Origin: Leptospirillum ferrooxidans C2-3
GTDB lineage: Bacteria > Nitrospirota > Leptospirillia > Leptospirillales > Leptospirillaceae
DNA: 64,000 nucleotides
Direction: 5' to 3'
Assembly: GCF_000284315.1 (NCBI RefSeq)
Contig: NC_017094.1
Span: 1,333,486-1,397,485 of the forward strand
The stretch's first letter is position 1. Each line of letters opens with the position of its first letter. Positions 52,536 to 60,441 of this stretch are shown one piece after another. Both the position numbers and the translations under genes were made by a program. Under the pieces are notes generated by a model. It worked only from the letters and a program-made list of their open reading frames with translations, was not told where the DNA came from and ran no database searches.

Positions 52536-53621
52536 ATGAACTTAGAGGTAAAAGTGGGTTTTTTGGAATCTGAAGATAAAATCTCTGTTATATCTACAAT
52601 CTATAAACACAAGCAAAAACTGTCTCAAGCACTTGATTCCATTCTTAATCAAACTTTTAAAAACATTGAAATTATTCTTGTCGATAATAATGCTCTCCCT
52701 GAAACATTGATGGTAGCCAAGGAATATAGAGACCGTTATCCGACAATAGTCAGAATAGTATCTGAACCTACTCAGGGAATCGCATCTGCCAGGAATCGGG
52801 GAGTCAGAGAATCGACTGGAGATTTTATTACTTTTTGTGACGAGGATGACATCTGGATGCCTGATAAGCTTCTGAAACAATTGAATGTCCAAAAAAAACA
52901 TCCGGAATATTCGATCGTTACGAATCTTGTTGACTTCATATCTTATGAAGATGGTCGTGTTGTTGAGTCCAGAAAAACCTTTTCTCCTCAATTCTGGGCA
53001 ACTGAGCTTTTAGGAAAGACTGAACACTATCAAAAATATCCCCTTTACAACCCCCACCCATCTACGATGTTCTTTCGTAAAAGCTTAGCCCTTGAGGTTG
53101 GCCTTTTTGACGAGGGATTCAATCCTTATTGGACAGAGGATACTGAGTTTTCATTAAGAATGTATGAAAAAGGGCCAATTTATCTAATACCAGAATCATT
53201 AACCCAAATCCGGTTATCATCAAAAGAATATCTTAAGACACGCCAAGGTGATTTTGACTGGGTTGCGATCAAAAACCTGAATTATTTTTTTAGTATTCTT
53301 TGCAAAAAATTTGGATCAGATAAAGATCCTGTCTCTCGAAAAGCATTAAAAAAAATCAGGGCCCAATGGATGCGAGAATTAAGCATAAAGTTTTTAGCCT
53401 ATCAAGAAGGAAAAACTTACGCTCGGGAGCTTCTGACTAGAGCACTAGCAGATCAGCCTTTCAACCTAAAAACATGGAAAATTTATTTGCGAACCTTTTT
53501 CCCTCAAAAATACTATCCATCCTTTTTTCATTTTGAAAAAATAGTTAAGGGAAGTTTACCAATGAAGGTTGATGAATCTTTATTGAAAAACTTATTCACA
53601 CTTGATGAAATAAAATTCTAA
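52536..53621 (+). CDS. family 2 glycosyltransferase (361 aa)
   Basis: GT-A fold enzyme. VISTIYKHKQKLSQALDSIL and IEIILVDNNALPETLMVAKE are the nucleotide-binding part, EPTQGIASARNRGVRESTGD and FCDEDDIWMPDKL the metal site (DEDD), and FNPYWTEDTEFSLRMYEKG the catalytic region. The C-terminal ~100 residues (YARELLTRALADQPFNLKTW) are helical and resemble those of the convergent paralogue at 53700. AT-rich compared with hemH upstream, probably imported. It makes a surface glycan; the sugar is unknown. Confidence 0.82.
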   Translation: MNLEVKVGFLESEDKISVISTIYKHKQKLSQALDSILNQTFKNIEIILVDNNALPETLMVAKEYRDRYPTIVRIVSEPTQGIASARNRGVRESTGDFITFCDEDDIWMPDKLLKQLNVQKKHPEYSIVTNLVDFISYEDGRVVESRKTFSPQFWATELLGKTEHYQKYPLYNPHPSTMFFRKSLALEVGLFDEGFNPYWTEDTEFSLRMYEKGPIYLIPESLTQIRLSSKEYLKTRQGDFDWVAIKNLNYFFSILCKKFGSDKDPVSRKALKKIRAQWMRELSIKFLAYQEGKTYARELLTRALADQPFNLKTWKIYLRTFFPQKYYPSFFHFEKIVKGSLPMKVDESLLKNLFTLDEIKF

Positions 53622-53699
53622 TTCATTTCTATAAAAACCGACATTAATTTTCCTGAGACCAGCGCAAAATCAATTCTTGTCTTAGATTTTTGAGAAAAA

Positions 53700-54749
53700 T
53701 CATGGTAACAAAAATAACTTCTCCAATTCTTCAATATTGACATCATCTTTTAACTTACCATTTGCAAATGATTTTATATTAAGACTATTTTTCAATCTAC
53801 CATCAGAATAATAAGTCCTCAAAAACCATTTCCAGTTTTTCAAATCCAATTTATCTGCGTAGATAGCCCGTAACAACAGTCTTCTAGCGAAAGCTCTTCC
53901 ATCTGAATATCTTAAGATATTGTGAGAAGTTTCTCTCAATAATTGTGATTGTGATAATTGAAAGTTTTTAATGTTTTTTGAATCATTTTTATTAAAATAT
54001 TGACTTACTAGTTTTTGAAAAAATAGATCCTGATTTTTCCTTGTTTGATACCAATCTAAAATCCCTTGACGTTTTTTTTCAAAAAATGACGCTGTCGCCC
54101 TACGGTAGATTGAAACAGATTTCCGAACGCCGAAAAAGGGGCCAGAGTGCCACATACGAAAAGAAAAATCTGTGTCTTCCGTATGACACGGATTAAATTT
54201 CGTATCAAAAAGTCCTGCTTTTATGGCCTTCTCTTTTTGAAAAAACATAACAGACGGAAGTATTAAAAGAGGGGGATCTTCTTTAAATCTATGATGAGAT
54301 TTCATAATTGGTTTTACAAAAAACTCGACATTAGGAGCAAGATTTTGTTCATGAATTTCCTCCCCATTGTAGGAACAGACATCAATACCACCATATATAA
54401 TTGATGCCTCTGGGTGAAGAAGCGCGATTGATAGCTGTGATTCAATACGCCAGGGATGCATCATGTCATCATCATCTAAGAGAGCTATATAAGATCCTTT
54501 AGCATCAAGAATACCTTTATTTCTGGCAGAACTATTTCCTTGAACAGATTCATAAACGAGTCTGATTTTTTTATTTGATTCAGCAATCATTTCTTGGATA
54601 ACTTCTTTTGTTTCTTCATTTGCATTGTTATCAACTATAATTAACTCATAATTTTCATAGGATTGATTGAAAACAGATTGAATAGCTTCCTTAATCAATT
54701 CCCCTGACCTATAAGCGGGAATTACGATTGATACCAATGGATCGGCCAT
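53700..54749 (-). CDS. family 2 glycosyltransferase, paralogue (349 aa)
   Basis: GT-A fold. I take the ATG at 54749, five bases after GGAG; the frame is open to 54788. VSIVIPAYRSGELIKEAIQS, YELIIVDNNANEETKEVIQE and VQGNSSARNKGILDAKGSYI lead to LLDDDDMMHPWR, the metal site, and to FNPCHTEDTDFSFRMWHSGP. The C-terminal helical part (FARRLLLRAIYADKLDLKNW) matches the same region of the gene at 52536, and the genes converge with 78 bp between. They look like a diverged pair brought in together. Confidence 0.82.
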   Translation of the reverse strand: MADPLVSIVIPAYRSGELIKEAIQSVFNQSYENYELIIVDNNANEETKEVIQEMIAESNKKIRLVYESVQGNSSARNKGILDAKGSYIALLDDDDMMHPWRIESQLSIALLHPEASIIYGGIDVCSYNGEEIHEQNLAPNVEFFVKPIMKSHHRFKEDPPLLILPSVMFFQKEKAIKAGLFDTKFNPCHTEDTDFSFRMWHSGPFFGVRKSVSIYRRATASFFEKKRQGILDWYQTRKNQDLFFQKLVSQYFNKNDSKNIKNFQLSQSQLLRETSHNILRYSDGRAFARRLLLRAIYADKLDLKNWKWFLRTYYSDGRLKNSLNIKSFANGKLKDDVNIEELEKLFLLP

Positions 54750-54936
54750 ACCATCTCCAGAAAAATTATCTTTTAATCCAACGTGCAAGCTAATCTCTCA
54801 AAACCAAAAAGATATGACGATTTGAGCCATTATCAAGATCTCTTAAAAATCATAGATAGAATAATTAGGCTAACGAAAAGAACTCATACTTGGCGAGCAT
54901 GAAACAACCCTTCTTTTATCTCTATTAAGAATGAGC

Positions 54937-56250
54937 TTACCCCCTTCTGGTTCTTCCCTCTGAAGAGCCAGATCGTCTGGACTCACCCCCTCCCGAGCGA
55001 TCATTTCCGGAGGAAGTTTTCTGGGGAGATCGACTCGAAGGCTTCGGGCGACCCGAGAAACCCCTCCTTCCCTGCCCATTATCGATAGGTTCCGCTTTGG
55101 CATTTGGATCTGGCTCGAATCCTGGAACCACCTCCCTCGGTAAAGATATCTTGATCAGACGCTCGATTCCTTCCAGAAGCTTGTGCTCATCGATACAGAC
55201 AAGAGATATGGCCTCTCCTTCGGCACCAGCACGGGCGGTGCGTCCAATCCGATGGACATAATCTTCCGGAACGTTTGGAAGATCAAAGTTGACTACATGC
55301 GGAAGTTCCGAGATATCGATGCCCCGAGCCGCAATGTCCGTAGCGACCAGAACATGAAGGGTGCCGGTCTTGAACTCCGCAAGGGCATGTGTTCTCGCTC
55401 CCTGACTTTTGTTGCCATGGATTGCAAGGGAAGAGATTCCATCTTTATTCAACTGTTCCGCCAAACGGTTGGCCCCATGTTTTGTTCGCGTAAAAACCAG
55501 GATCTGAAACCAATCATGCTGCTTGATCAACTTTGAAAGAACCGCTCGCTTCTTGTCGCGATCGACGAGGTAGATCTTTTGGGACACCTTCTCGACCGGT
55601 TTTCCGCTAGGGGTGATTTCAATGAGAATCGGATCCTTTAAAATACTGCTTGAAAGACTCTTGATCTCATCCGAAAACGTCGCCGAAAACAGAAGATTCT
55701 GTCGAGTTTTCGGAAGAAGAGAGATGATCTTCCGGATATCCCGGATAAAACCCATATCCAGCATGCGGTCCGCTTCATCGAGAACCAGAATTTCGACATG
55801 CGAGAGATCCAGCGTTCTTTGCTGGACATGGTCGAGGAGACGCCCCGGGGTCGCAACCAGAATATCCACTCCCGTCCTTAATTTCTGAATCTGGGGATTG
55901 ATGCTGACACCGCCAAAAATAACGGTTGAGGAGAGTTTCATATGCTTCCCGTACTCGACAACGGACTCCTCAACCTGAGCCGCAAGCTCACGGGTGGGAG
56001 TCAGGATAAGAGCCTTGACGGGAACCCTTCTTCCTTTTTCCTTTTTATCATTTTTTCTGGAAAGGATCTCAATGATTGGCAAGGTAAAACCCGCTGTTTT
56101 TCCGGTTCCAGTCTGGGCTCCGGCCATGAGGTCCCTTCCCGACAATACAGCCGGGATCGCAGCAACCTGGATCGGTGTCGGGGTCAGATAACCCCTTTCG
56201 GTAACAGCGCGCACAATTTCTTCGGAAAGGCCAAGAGCTGAAAAAGACAT
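54937..56250 (-). CDS. rhlE: DEAD-box RNA helicase, RhlE-like (437 aa)
   Basis: ATP-dependent RNA unwinding in ribosome assembly or mRNA turnover. Q motif [13 protein letters not shown], Walker [13 protein letters not shown] (44-55), [15 protein letters not shown] in [22 protein letters not shown] in [11 protein letters not shown], and the second domain with [27 protein letters not shown] and [10 protein letters not shown]. The last ~60 residues are a basic, Ser/Gly/Arg-rich tail that would bind RNA, as in RhlE. All motifs are intact. Confidence 0.92.
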   Translation of the reverse strand: MSFSALGLSEEIVRAVTERGYLTPTPIQVAAIPAVLSGRDLMAGAQTGTGKTAGFTLPIIEILSRKNDKKEKGRRVPVKALILTPTRELAAQVEESVVEYGKHMKLSSTVIFGGVSINPQIQKLRTGVDILVATPGRLLDHVQQRTLDLSHVEILVLDEADRMLDMGFIRDIRKIISLLPKTRQNLLFSATFSDEIKSLSSSILKDPILIEITPSGKPVEKVSQKIYLVDRDKKRAVLSKLIKQHDWFQILVFTRTKHGANRLAEQLNKDGISSLAIHGNKSQGARTHALAEFKTGTLHVLVATDIAARGIDISELPHVVNFDLPNVPEDYVHRIGRTARAGAEGEAISLVCIDEHKLLEGIERLIKISLPREVVPGFEPDPNAKAEPIDNGQGRRGFSGRPKPSSRSPQKTSSGNDRSGGGESRRSGSSEGRTRRG

Positions 56251-56503
56251 GGAAAGGATCCTGACGTTAAAAGGGGGTTGAGAACTTTGTATGAGGAGAA
56301 GTTTTACATCTGGCTTTTTTGGGGGAAGCGCGGCCGACCAAATAGCTCTTCTCTGGAAAAAGATAAACTAGACCTGAACAGTATACGCTTTTATCTCCCG
56401 ATATTATAGCAAAAATCATTAATTCGAATTGTCAAAGAAGGCCATGGACCCCAACCCTGGGGGAAAAGAATATGCCCGTTTCGCCATATTACTCTTCCTA
56501 AAT

Positions 56504-57010
56504 TCAGGGAATAGCAGACACAGGAATAAACATCGGGGAAGGATGTGGGTTTTTATTTCCTTCCAGAAGCGAAAATCCTAGGCTTGTGTAGAAATCAATA
56601 GCCTGGGGGTCTGCATCCAAATACATGCCGAAACAGCCTATGGACTCAGATGAAATTTTTACGAGGTCAAAGGCGAGGTTGATTAATTGCTTCCCTAATC
56701 CGGCTCTTGAATCCCTTTTATTGACCCCCAACATGATCAAACGAACACAGGGAATAGTCTTCGGTAAAGAACCAAGGTTCAAGGCAGTTAGCTGATTCAT
56801 AGAAATCGAGTGATTTGCAATCGTGAAAAAACCAACGAAGCGATCATTTTGGCTGGTATCTAAAAGGGCATAGCCTACACTGAACCCTTGCATTATCTGA
56901 TTTCTTAATGAAGATCGAACAAAACTGTCAGTAACACTATGCCCACAATTAAACTTCTTGTAGTCAGTATAAATTTTTTGAGGGTCAAAAAGCTCAATAA
57001 TAAAACTCAC
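56504..57010 (-). CDS. GNAT acetyltransferase toxin, TacT-like (168 aa)
   Basis: GNAT-fold enzyme of the kind that acetylates aminoacyl-tRNA in TacAT toxin-antitoxin pairs. CGHSVTDSFVRSSLRNQ at the start, VGFFTIANHSISMN in the middle, RLIMLGVNKRDSRAGLGKQL with the acetyl-CoA loop, MYLDADPQAIDFYTSLGF with the late Tyr. Its ATG overlaps the stop of the DUF1778 antitoxin by 4 bp, the standard layout. The frame is complete. Confidence 0.85.
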   Translation of the reverse strand: MSFIIELFDPQKIYTDYKKFNCGHSVTDSFVRSSLRNQIMQGFSVGYALLDTSQNDRFVGFFTIANHSISMNQLTALNLGSLPKTIPCVRLIMLGVNKRDSRAGLGKQLINLAFDLVKISSESIGCFGMYLDADPQAIDFYTSLGFSLLEGNKNPHPSPMFIPVSAIP

Positions 57011-57291
57011 TCATTCCTTACCGGTAGTCTAGGAAGGCTACGCAGTTCGATCATCTTGTCAGTGGGCATTGGATGAGCCTGCAACAAGCGGGAAAGCAGA
57101 ATCTGACCTTCTTCTGAGAGAGCAATCGAAGTATGGTCCCGTAGGATTGCTCGCGCCTTTTCGATGGCAGCGGCAAGCATGAATGAAGATAAATCCAACC
57201 CGTCAAGAATAGCCGCCTTACTAAGCAGTTCTTTGGCTTCCTTCGTAGTTTTTAACTCAACGCGGGCATTTTTGACTGCAATTGTACTCAT
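57007..57291 (-). CDS. DUF1778/TacA-family antitoxin (94 aa)
   Basis: Ribbon-helix-helix protein. ARVELKTTKEAKELLSKAAI and DGLDLSSFMLAAAIEKARAI are the DNA-binding part, followed by the toxin-binding tail with LSEEGQILLSRLLQAHPMP. AGGAGGGATCT precedes the ATG. A short dyad ATACG-N9-CGTAT lies about 25 bases upstream and may be the operator. Confidence 0.87.
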   Translation of the reverse strand: MSTIAVKNARVELKTTKEAKELLSKAAILDGLDLSSFMLAAAIEKARAILRDHTSIALSEEGQILLSRLLQAHPMPTDKMIELRSLPRLPVRNE

Positions 57292-57866
57292 AGATCCCTC
57301 CTACGTCTTTGATCATACGGACGATGAACGTATATGTCAATGAATAGCCTCATCTCAATATGGTATGAATCTGAAAGAAGGGAGGTAACCGTCAATGGAG
57401 CGAAGGTCTGTTTTAAACCTCTGTCACGGATATCTCGGAAGCTCGACTGTACGGCCCACGACCTGATGCCGGGATGTGATGACAACCAGAACAGCATCCC
57501 CATCAAAGACGCGAATTCAGTCACCAGATCCTTTTTGTTCCGTTGCTCAAGAGCGATTTTCAATCGTGTCTCTGTGCCGATGTCATGGTCGGGACCAAGC
57601 TCAAACATCGATGGAATCCGATCTATTGCAATAAACTGTTTTTTTAGACAGGTACCGGAGAGTTCAAGAAAAGATGGAAGGCCCTGAGGATGGTCCCAAT
57701 GACCACCATCAGGGAAAGTGAACCGGAGGGGTGAGGACGACGGGCACTTCCCCCCGGCTGACAACATTGCAGACTTTCTGAAGAAAACTGAAGAGTGGAA
57801 AAAAGTGAGGGTCCCGTCGTTTCCTTTCACTTTGGCGGAAGGGGGATAACTCCAATCCATTTCGGG
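57292..57866. other. intergenic region with an uncertain minus-strand frame
   Basis: The minus strand keeps a 190-codon frame open from 57860 to 57288 that ends in an ATGA overlap with the tacA start, as an operon gene would. It has no ribosome site, no known family, and its first third overlaps nothing conserved, so I do not call it a gene. The tacAT promoter must lie inside it. Confidence 0.3.
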
Positions 57867-58961
57867 TCACATGCCCCTGTATCCGAATGGACCGTTGAAG
57901 TAAAGGGTAACGGTCCCCATTGGGGTCACCGTTCTGGGATAATTGTCCTGATAAATGGGCATCGCCACACCGGCACCCCATGTCGCGGCAAACTTTGGAG
58001 TGGATGGCCAGGTCATCTCAATCTCTGGAGCCCACCATAGAAAAGAAAACTCCGGAGCGTTTGACGGTCCAAAGATCAGATTTTCTCCGCTTTGGGACTG
58101 TCCGTAGATTTCCAGAAGATAGCCAGCACCCCAATCGGTATTGATCACATGTTCGAATGCCCCCGCATAATACAAAAGGTTTCCATCGACCATATGGTAT
58201 CCGGGGGTCATATTCTGGGTAATGCCATTGTTGAAGGTATACCCGACTCCGACTGTCGAGGGATTCTCGATAATGTCACCTGCCTGCAAATAGATCATGA
58301 ATGGCTTGAAATGCTTTCTCACAAGTAACATGACCGCTTCATTATACGTACCGTTTCCCAGCTGATCGGCCCCGAAGTCCTGCGGGTTCAGATTCTGGTA
58401 CTGCCCACTCGGAATCCAGAAATCGAAGGTCAGGGCGATTGCCGGCCTGGCAAAGGGTAGGTAGACGTCCTCATCGCTTGTCAGACCCCATTTGACTTCA
58501 AAATGGGTATTCCCTACTCCGAAGTGGCTGGAAGAAGTTCCCTGAGGCGTTAAAGGGAAACCCTGCCAGTTCTGGACCAGAGGAATGAAGCTATCAAACT
58601 CCAGGTTATGACCAAGTCCTATCGCAAGACGCATGGGCATATACAGAGACGAGCTTCCTGGTGAAAGCCCATCATATGCAAAGGGCTCAAGATACCAGGA
58701 TCCGATCGGTTCAACCTCGGCCGTGCCTGTAAAAAAAGGTCCGCTCGTATTGGGTCCCCAAGGAAGAAAAGGGGGAGCCAGAGCCTGGAATTCCTTCGAG
58801 ATATCACTATCGCTCGAAAAGGGAACGGCCGATGGCATTTCACCGGTGCCCGCCCCCATCACCGGTGAATCTGCCCAAACCAACTCTGGAATCAAGAGAA
58901 CCACTACTGAAAATAAGACACAAAAAAAACGCAAGACTTCCCCTGGTCGCATCCGCACCAT
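57867..58961 (-). CDS. outer-membrane beta-barrel protein (364 aa)
   Basis: The signal peptide EVLRFFCVLFSVVVLLIPEL is cleaved near VWADSP. The mature chain alternates aromatic and polar residues in the manner of a porin: SWYLEPFAYDGLSPGSSSLY, MRLAIGLGHNLEFDSFIPLV, FGVGNTHFEVKWGL, PAIALTFDFWIPSGQYQNLN, WGAGYLLEIYGQSQ. It ends TLYFNGPFGYRGM, strand-like although the very last residue is not aromatic. GGGGTC lies upstream of the ATG at 58961. Substrate unknown; it may belong with the TPR lipoprotein just upstream. Confidence 0.7.
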   Translation of the reverse strand: MVRMRPGEVLRFFCVLFSVVVLLIPELVWADSPVMGAGTGEMPSAVPFSSDSDISKEFQALAPPFLPWGPNTSGPFFTGTAEVEPIGSWYLEPFAYDGLSPGSSSLYMPMRLAIGLGHNLEFDSFIPLVQNWQGFPLTPQGTSSSHFGVGNTHFEVKWGLTSDEDVYLPFARPAIALTFDFWIPSGQYQNLNPQDFGADQLGNGTYNEAVMLLVRKHFKPFMIYLQAGDIIENPSTVGVGYTFNNGITQNMTPGYHMVDGNLLYYAGAFEHVINTDWGAGYLLEIYGQSQSGENLIFGPSNAPEFSFLWWAPEIEMTWPSTPKFAATWGAGVAMPIYQDNYPRTVTPMGTVTLYFNGPFGYRGM

Positions 58962-59006
58962 TTTAAGACCCCTTGGAATCAAGAATCGTTTATCGTCAGG
59001 CAGCCA

Positions 59007-59537
59007 TTACTGCCGGGAGATCGTATTTGAGAGATCGTGTTTCTTTAAGAGGATTGCCAGGGCATGGGAGGACTCCCCATTATGAAGAAGAGCTTCCGCC
59101 ATGATTTTCCGATAACCCTTTGGCCACTTCTGCCGGGGCTCGATCAGTGAAAGGAGTGAAAGTCCTCTCTGATATTCATGATGGGCGATCAAAATTCGGG
59201 CTTCATTCAGGATATAGGGCTCATCGTTGCTTCCCGGTTTCAATGCCCGGGCCTGCTCCAGAAAACCGACCGCTTTCCGGGTATGGCCTTCCTTAAAGGC
59301 AATAAGAGCCATATTGTTCAGGATAGAAGGCTCTTCTGGATTGTCTTTCAATGCTTTTCTCAGATCCAGGCTGGCCAGCTGAAGCTTGCCGCCCTGAATC
59401 TCAGCGTAGGCTTTTTTCTCATGAATATAGGCTCTGACAGCCGGTTCAGTCGTTTCCGCACATCCGGAAAGAAACACTGCCAACAGAAAAACAGACAATC
59501 CTGTTCTCAAATGAAAGACTGTTTTTAAAATCATCAC
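59007..59537 (-). CDS. TPR-containing lipoprotein (176 aa)
   Basis: The signal sequence has the lipobox FLSGC with Cys26, so the protein is lipid-anchored. Three to four tetratricopeptide-like helix pairs follow: KLQLASLDLRKALKDNPEEP, ILNNMALIAFKEGHTRKAVG and EARILIAHHEYQRGLSLLSL. AGGAG lies seven bases before the ATG. A GC-rich hairpin (CTCCCGGG with CCCGGGGGAG) is just upstream of that site and may regulate translation. It lies 45 bp upstream of the outer-membrane protein on the same strand, so the two are probably one transcript. Confidence 0.8.
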   Translation of the reverse strand: MMILKTVFHLRTGLSVFLLAVFLSGCAETTEPAVRAYIHEKKAYAEIQGGKLQLASLDLRKALKDNPEEPSILNNMALIAFKEGHTRKAVGFLEQARALKPGSNDEPYILNEARILIAHHEYQRGLSLLSLIEPRQKWPKGYRKIMAEALLHNGESSHALAILLKKHDLSNTISRQ

Positions 59538-59664
59538 GCAACTCCTGCCATTCTTTTTGTCATTGGAAAGGACCTCCCCCGGGACACTCCCGGGAGAGAT
59601 CCTCTGATTCCTAAGCCCATGGAAGTAATTCTTTCATGGCCTCTTTTTTTATTTTTTGACCCGA

Positions 59665-59778
59665 CTAGGGCACAAGCCGACCCATGGTTCCTGGGCCAGA
59701 AAGGACATCCTGAAGATCCTTCACAATCCTCCTGAACCAGTGGATCAGTCGATCCAATACAGTTTCCATTTTTCGCAT
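59665..59778 (-). CDS. small peptide gene (37 aa), unknown
   Basis: A 37-codon frame with an almost perfect ribosome site (GGAGG, six bases before the ATG). The peptide is amphipathic and helical (ETVLDRLIHWFRRIVKDLQD) and ends GTMGRLVP. The spacing of Leu, Ile, Val and Trp puts hydrophobic residues on one face. A structured leader (59809-59838) precedes it. It could be a membrane-active or regulatory peptide, or a leader; I recognise no family. It lies between the IS1380 element and the lipoprotein gene on the same strand. Confidence 0.5.
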   Translation of the reverse strand: MRKMETVLDRLIHWFRRIVKDLQDVLSGPGTMGRLVP

Positions 59779-59808
59779 GGTTTACCTCCATCGGAGATGC
59801 TTTCTGAA

Positions 59809-59838
59809 GGCTCAAAAAGGGCATCAACAGCCCGAGCC
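59809..59838 (-). promoter_or_regulatory. nested hairpin in the leader of the 37-codon gene
   Basis: On the minus strand GGCTC-GGGC-TGTTGAT-GCCC-TTTTT-GAGCC. The inner GGGC/GCCC stem is followed by five T and would act as a small terminator. The outer GGCTC/GAGCC pairing would enclose it. The two are in the shape of an attenuator, 30 bases upstream of the ATG. Confidence 0.45.
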
Positions 59839-60137
59839 TAAAAAAGGCAAGACTCTCCGTCATTTAAGTTGTTGAATGGATGAATCAAATGTGCGGAGGA
59901 AAAGGAGGCGAAAAAGGGAAAAACACAGGAAGAACAGAACAGCGATCGAAAAACGGACATCAATCAGTCAGTCGCTGCACCCCCTTTTCCATCCGCATGG
60001 GACTAGGACCTTCGTCCACAATGACTCCTTCACTTTTGGGCGGTACCCGTTTTAAAAATCTCTTAAAAAAAACGGCCCGTCGCTCTTTTTTCCCGAAACT
60101 GCCAGACAATCATCCGACACCGGCAGCGTTGAATGAC

Positions 60138-60163
60138 AAAAATACGGGAACCCTATTCCCGTA
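60138..60163 (-). terminator. intrinsic terminator of the candidate sRNA
   Basis: TACGGGAA (60156-60163 on the minus strand side) pairs with TTCCCGTA (60143-60150), loop of five, followed by TTTTTG on the minus strand. On the plus strand a T6 run starts five bases after the stem, so it could work both ways. Confidence 0.75.
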
Positions 60164-60226
60164 CCCGCTTTTTTGAGGGAGGATCACGATCATTGCATCA
60201 ATGATAATCCGGACACTCTCAAAAGC
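60138..60226 (-). ncRNA. candidate ~89-nt small RNA
   Basis: A promoter at 60233-60261 and an intrinsic terminator at 60138-60163 define a short transcript with no reading frame of its own. From the 5' end it has a hairpin (ATCATTG, loop ATG, CAATGAT; 60189-60205), then an unpaired stretch GATCCTCCCTCAAAAAAGC, then the terminator. CCUCCCU is complementary to Shine-Dalgarno sequences, as in the C-rich seeds of RsaE/RoxS-like RNAs. No Rfam family is recognised. Confidence 0.55.
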
Positions 60227-60232
60227 GTCCAC

Positions 60233-60261
60233 ATTATGTACTCCCCTAGAGTATATGTCAA
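60233..60261 (-). promoter_or_regulatory. strong sigma-70-type promoter with a dyad in the spacer
   Basis: -35 TTGACA (60261-60256), 17-base spacer, -10 CATAAT (60238-60233). The spacer contains the dyad TACTC-TAGGG-GAGTA (60239-60253), the position used by MerR-type regulators and by many repressors. Predicted start near 60226. Confidence 0.6.
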
Positions 60262-60441
60262 GTCTTTTTTTATGACCGGACACACTCCCTTCTTCCGGAG
60301 CCATCGCATCTTCAGAAGCGCCCAAAAACCGAAATTGATTTTAAAACCGGCCCTCGCAAGAGGGGTAAAGAGAGGGAGCCTTCATTTTTGAAGGGAAGGA
60401 TTCCCCACCGCATCCCGATCTAATGGCCAGAAGAGGGAAAA

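Noticed and set aside
59534-59863. 109-codon minus-strand frame overlapping the 37-codon gene
   Set aside because: No ribosome site, Ser/Gly/Pro-rich random-looking translation; the 37-codon frame has a far better start.
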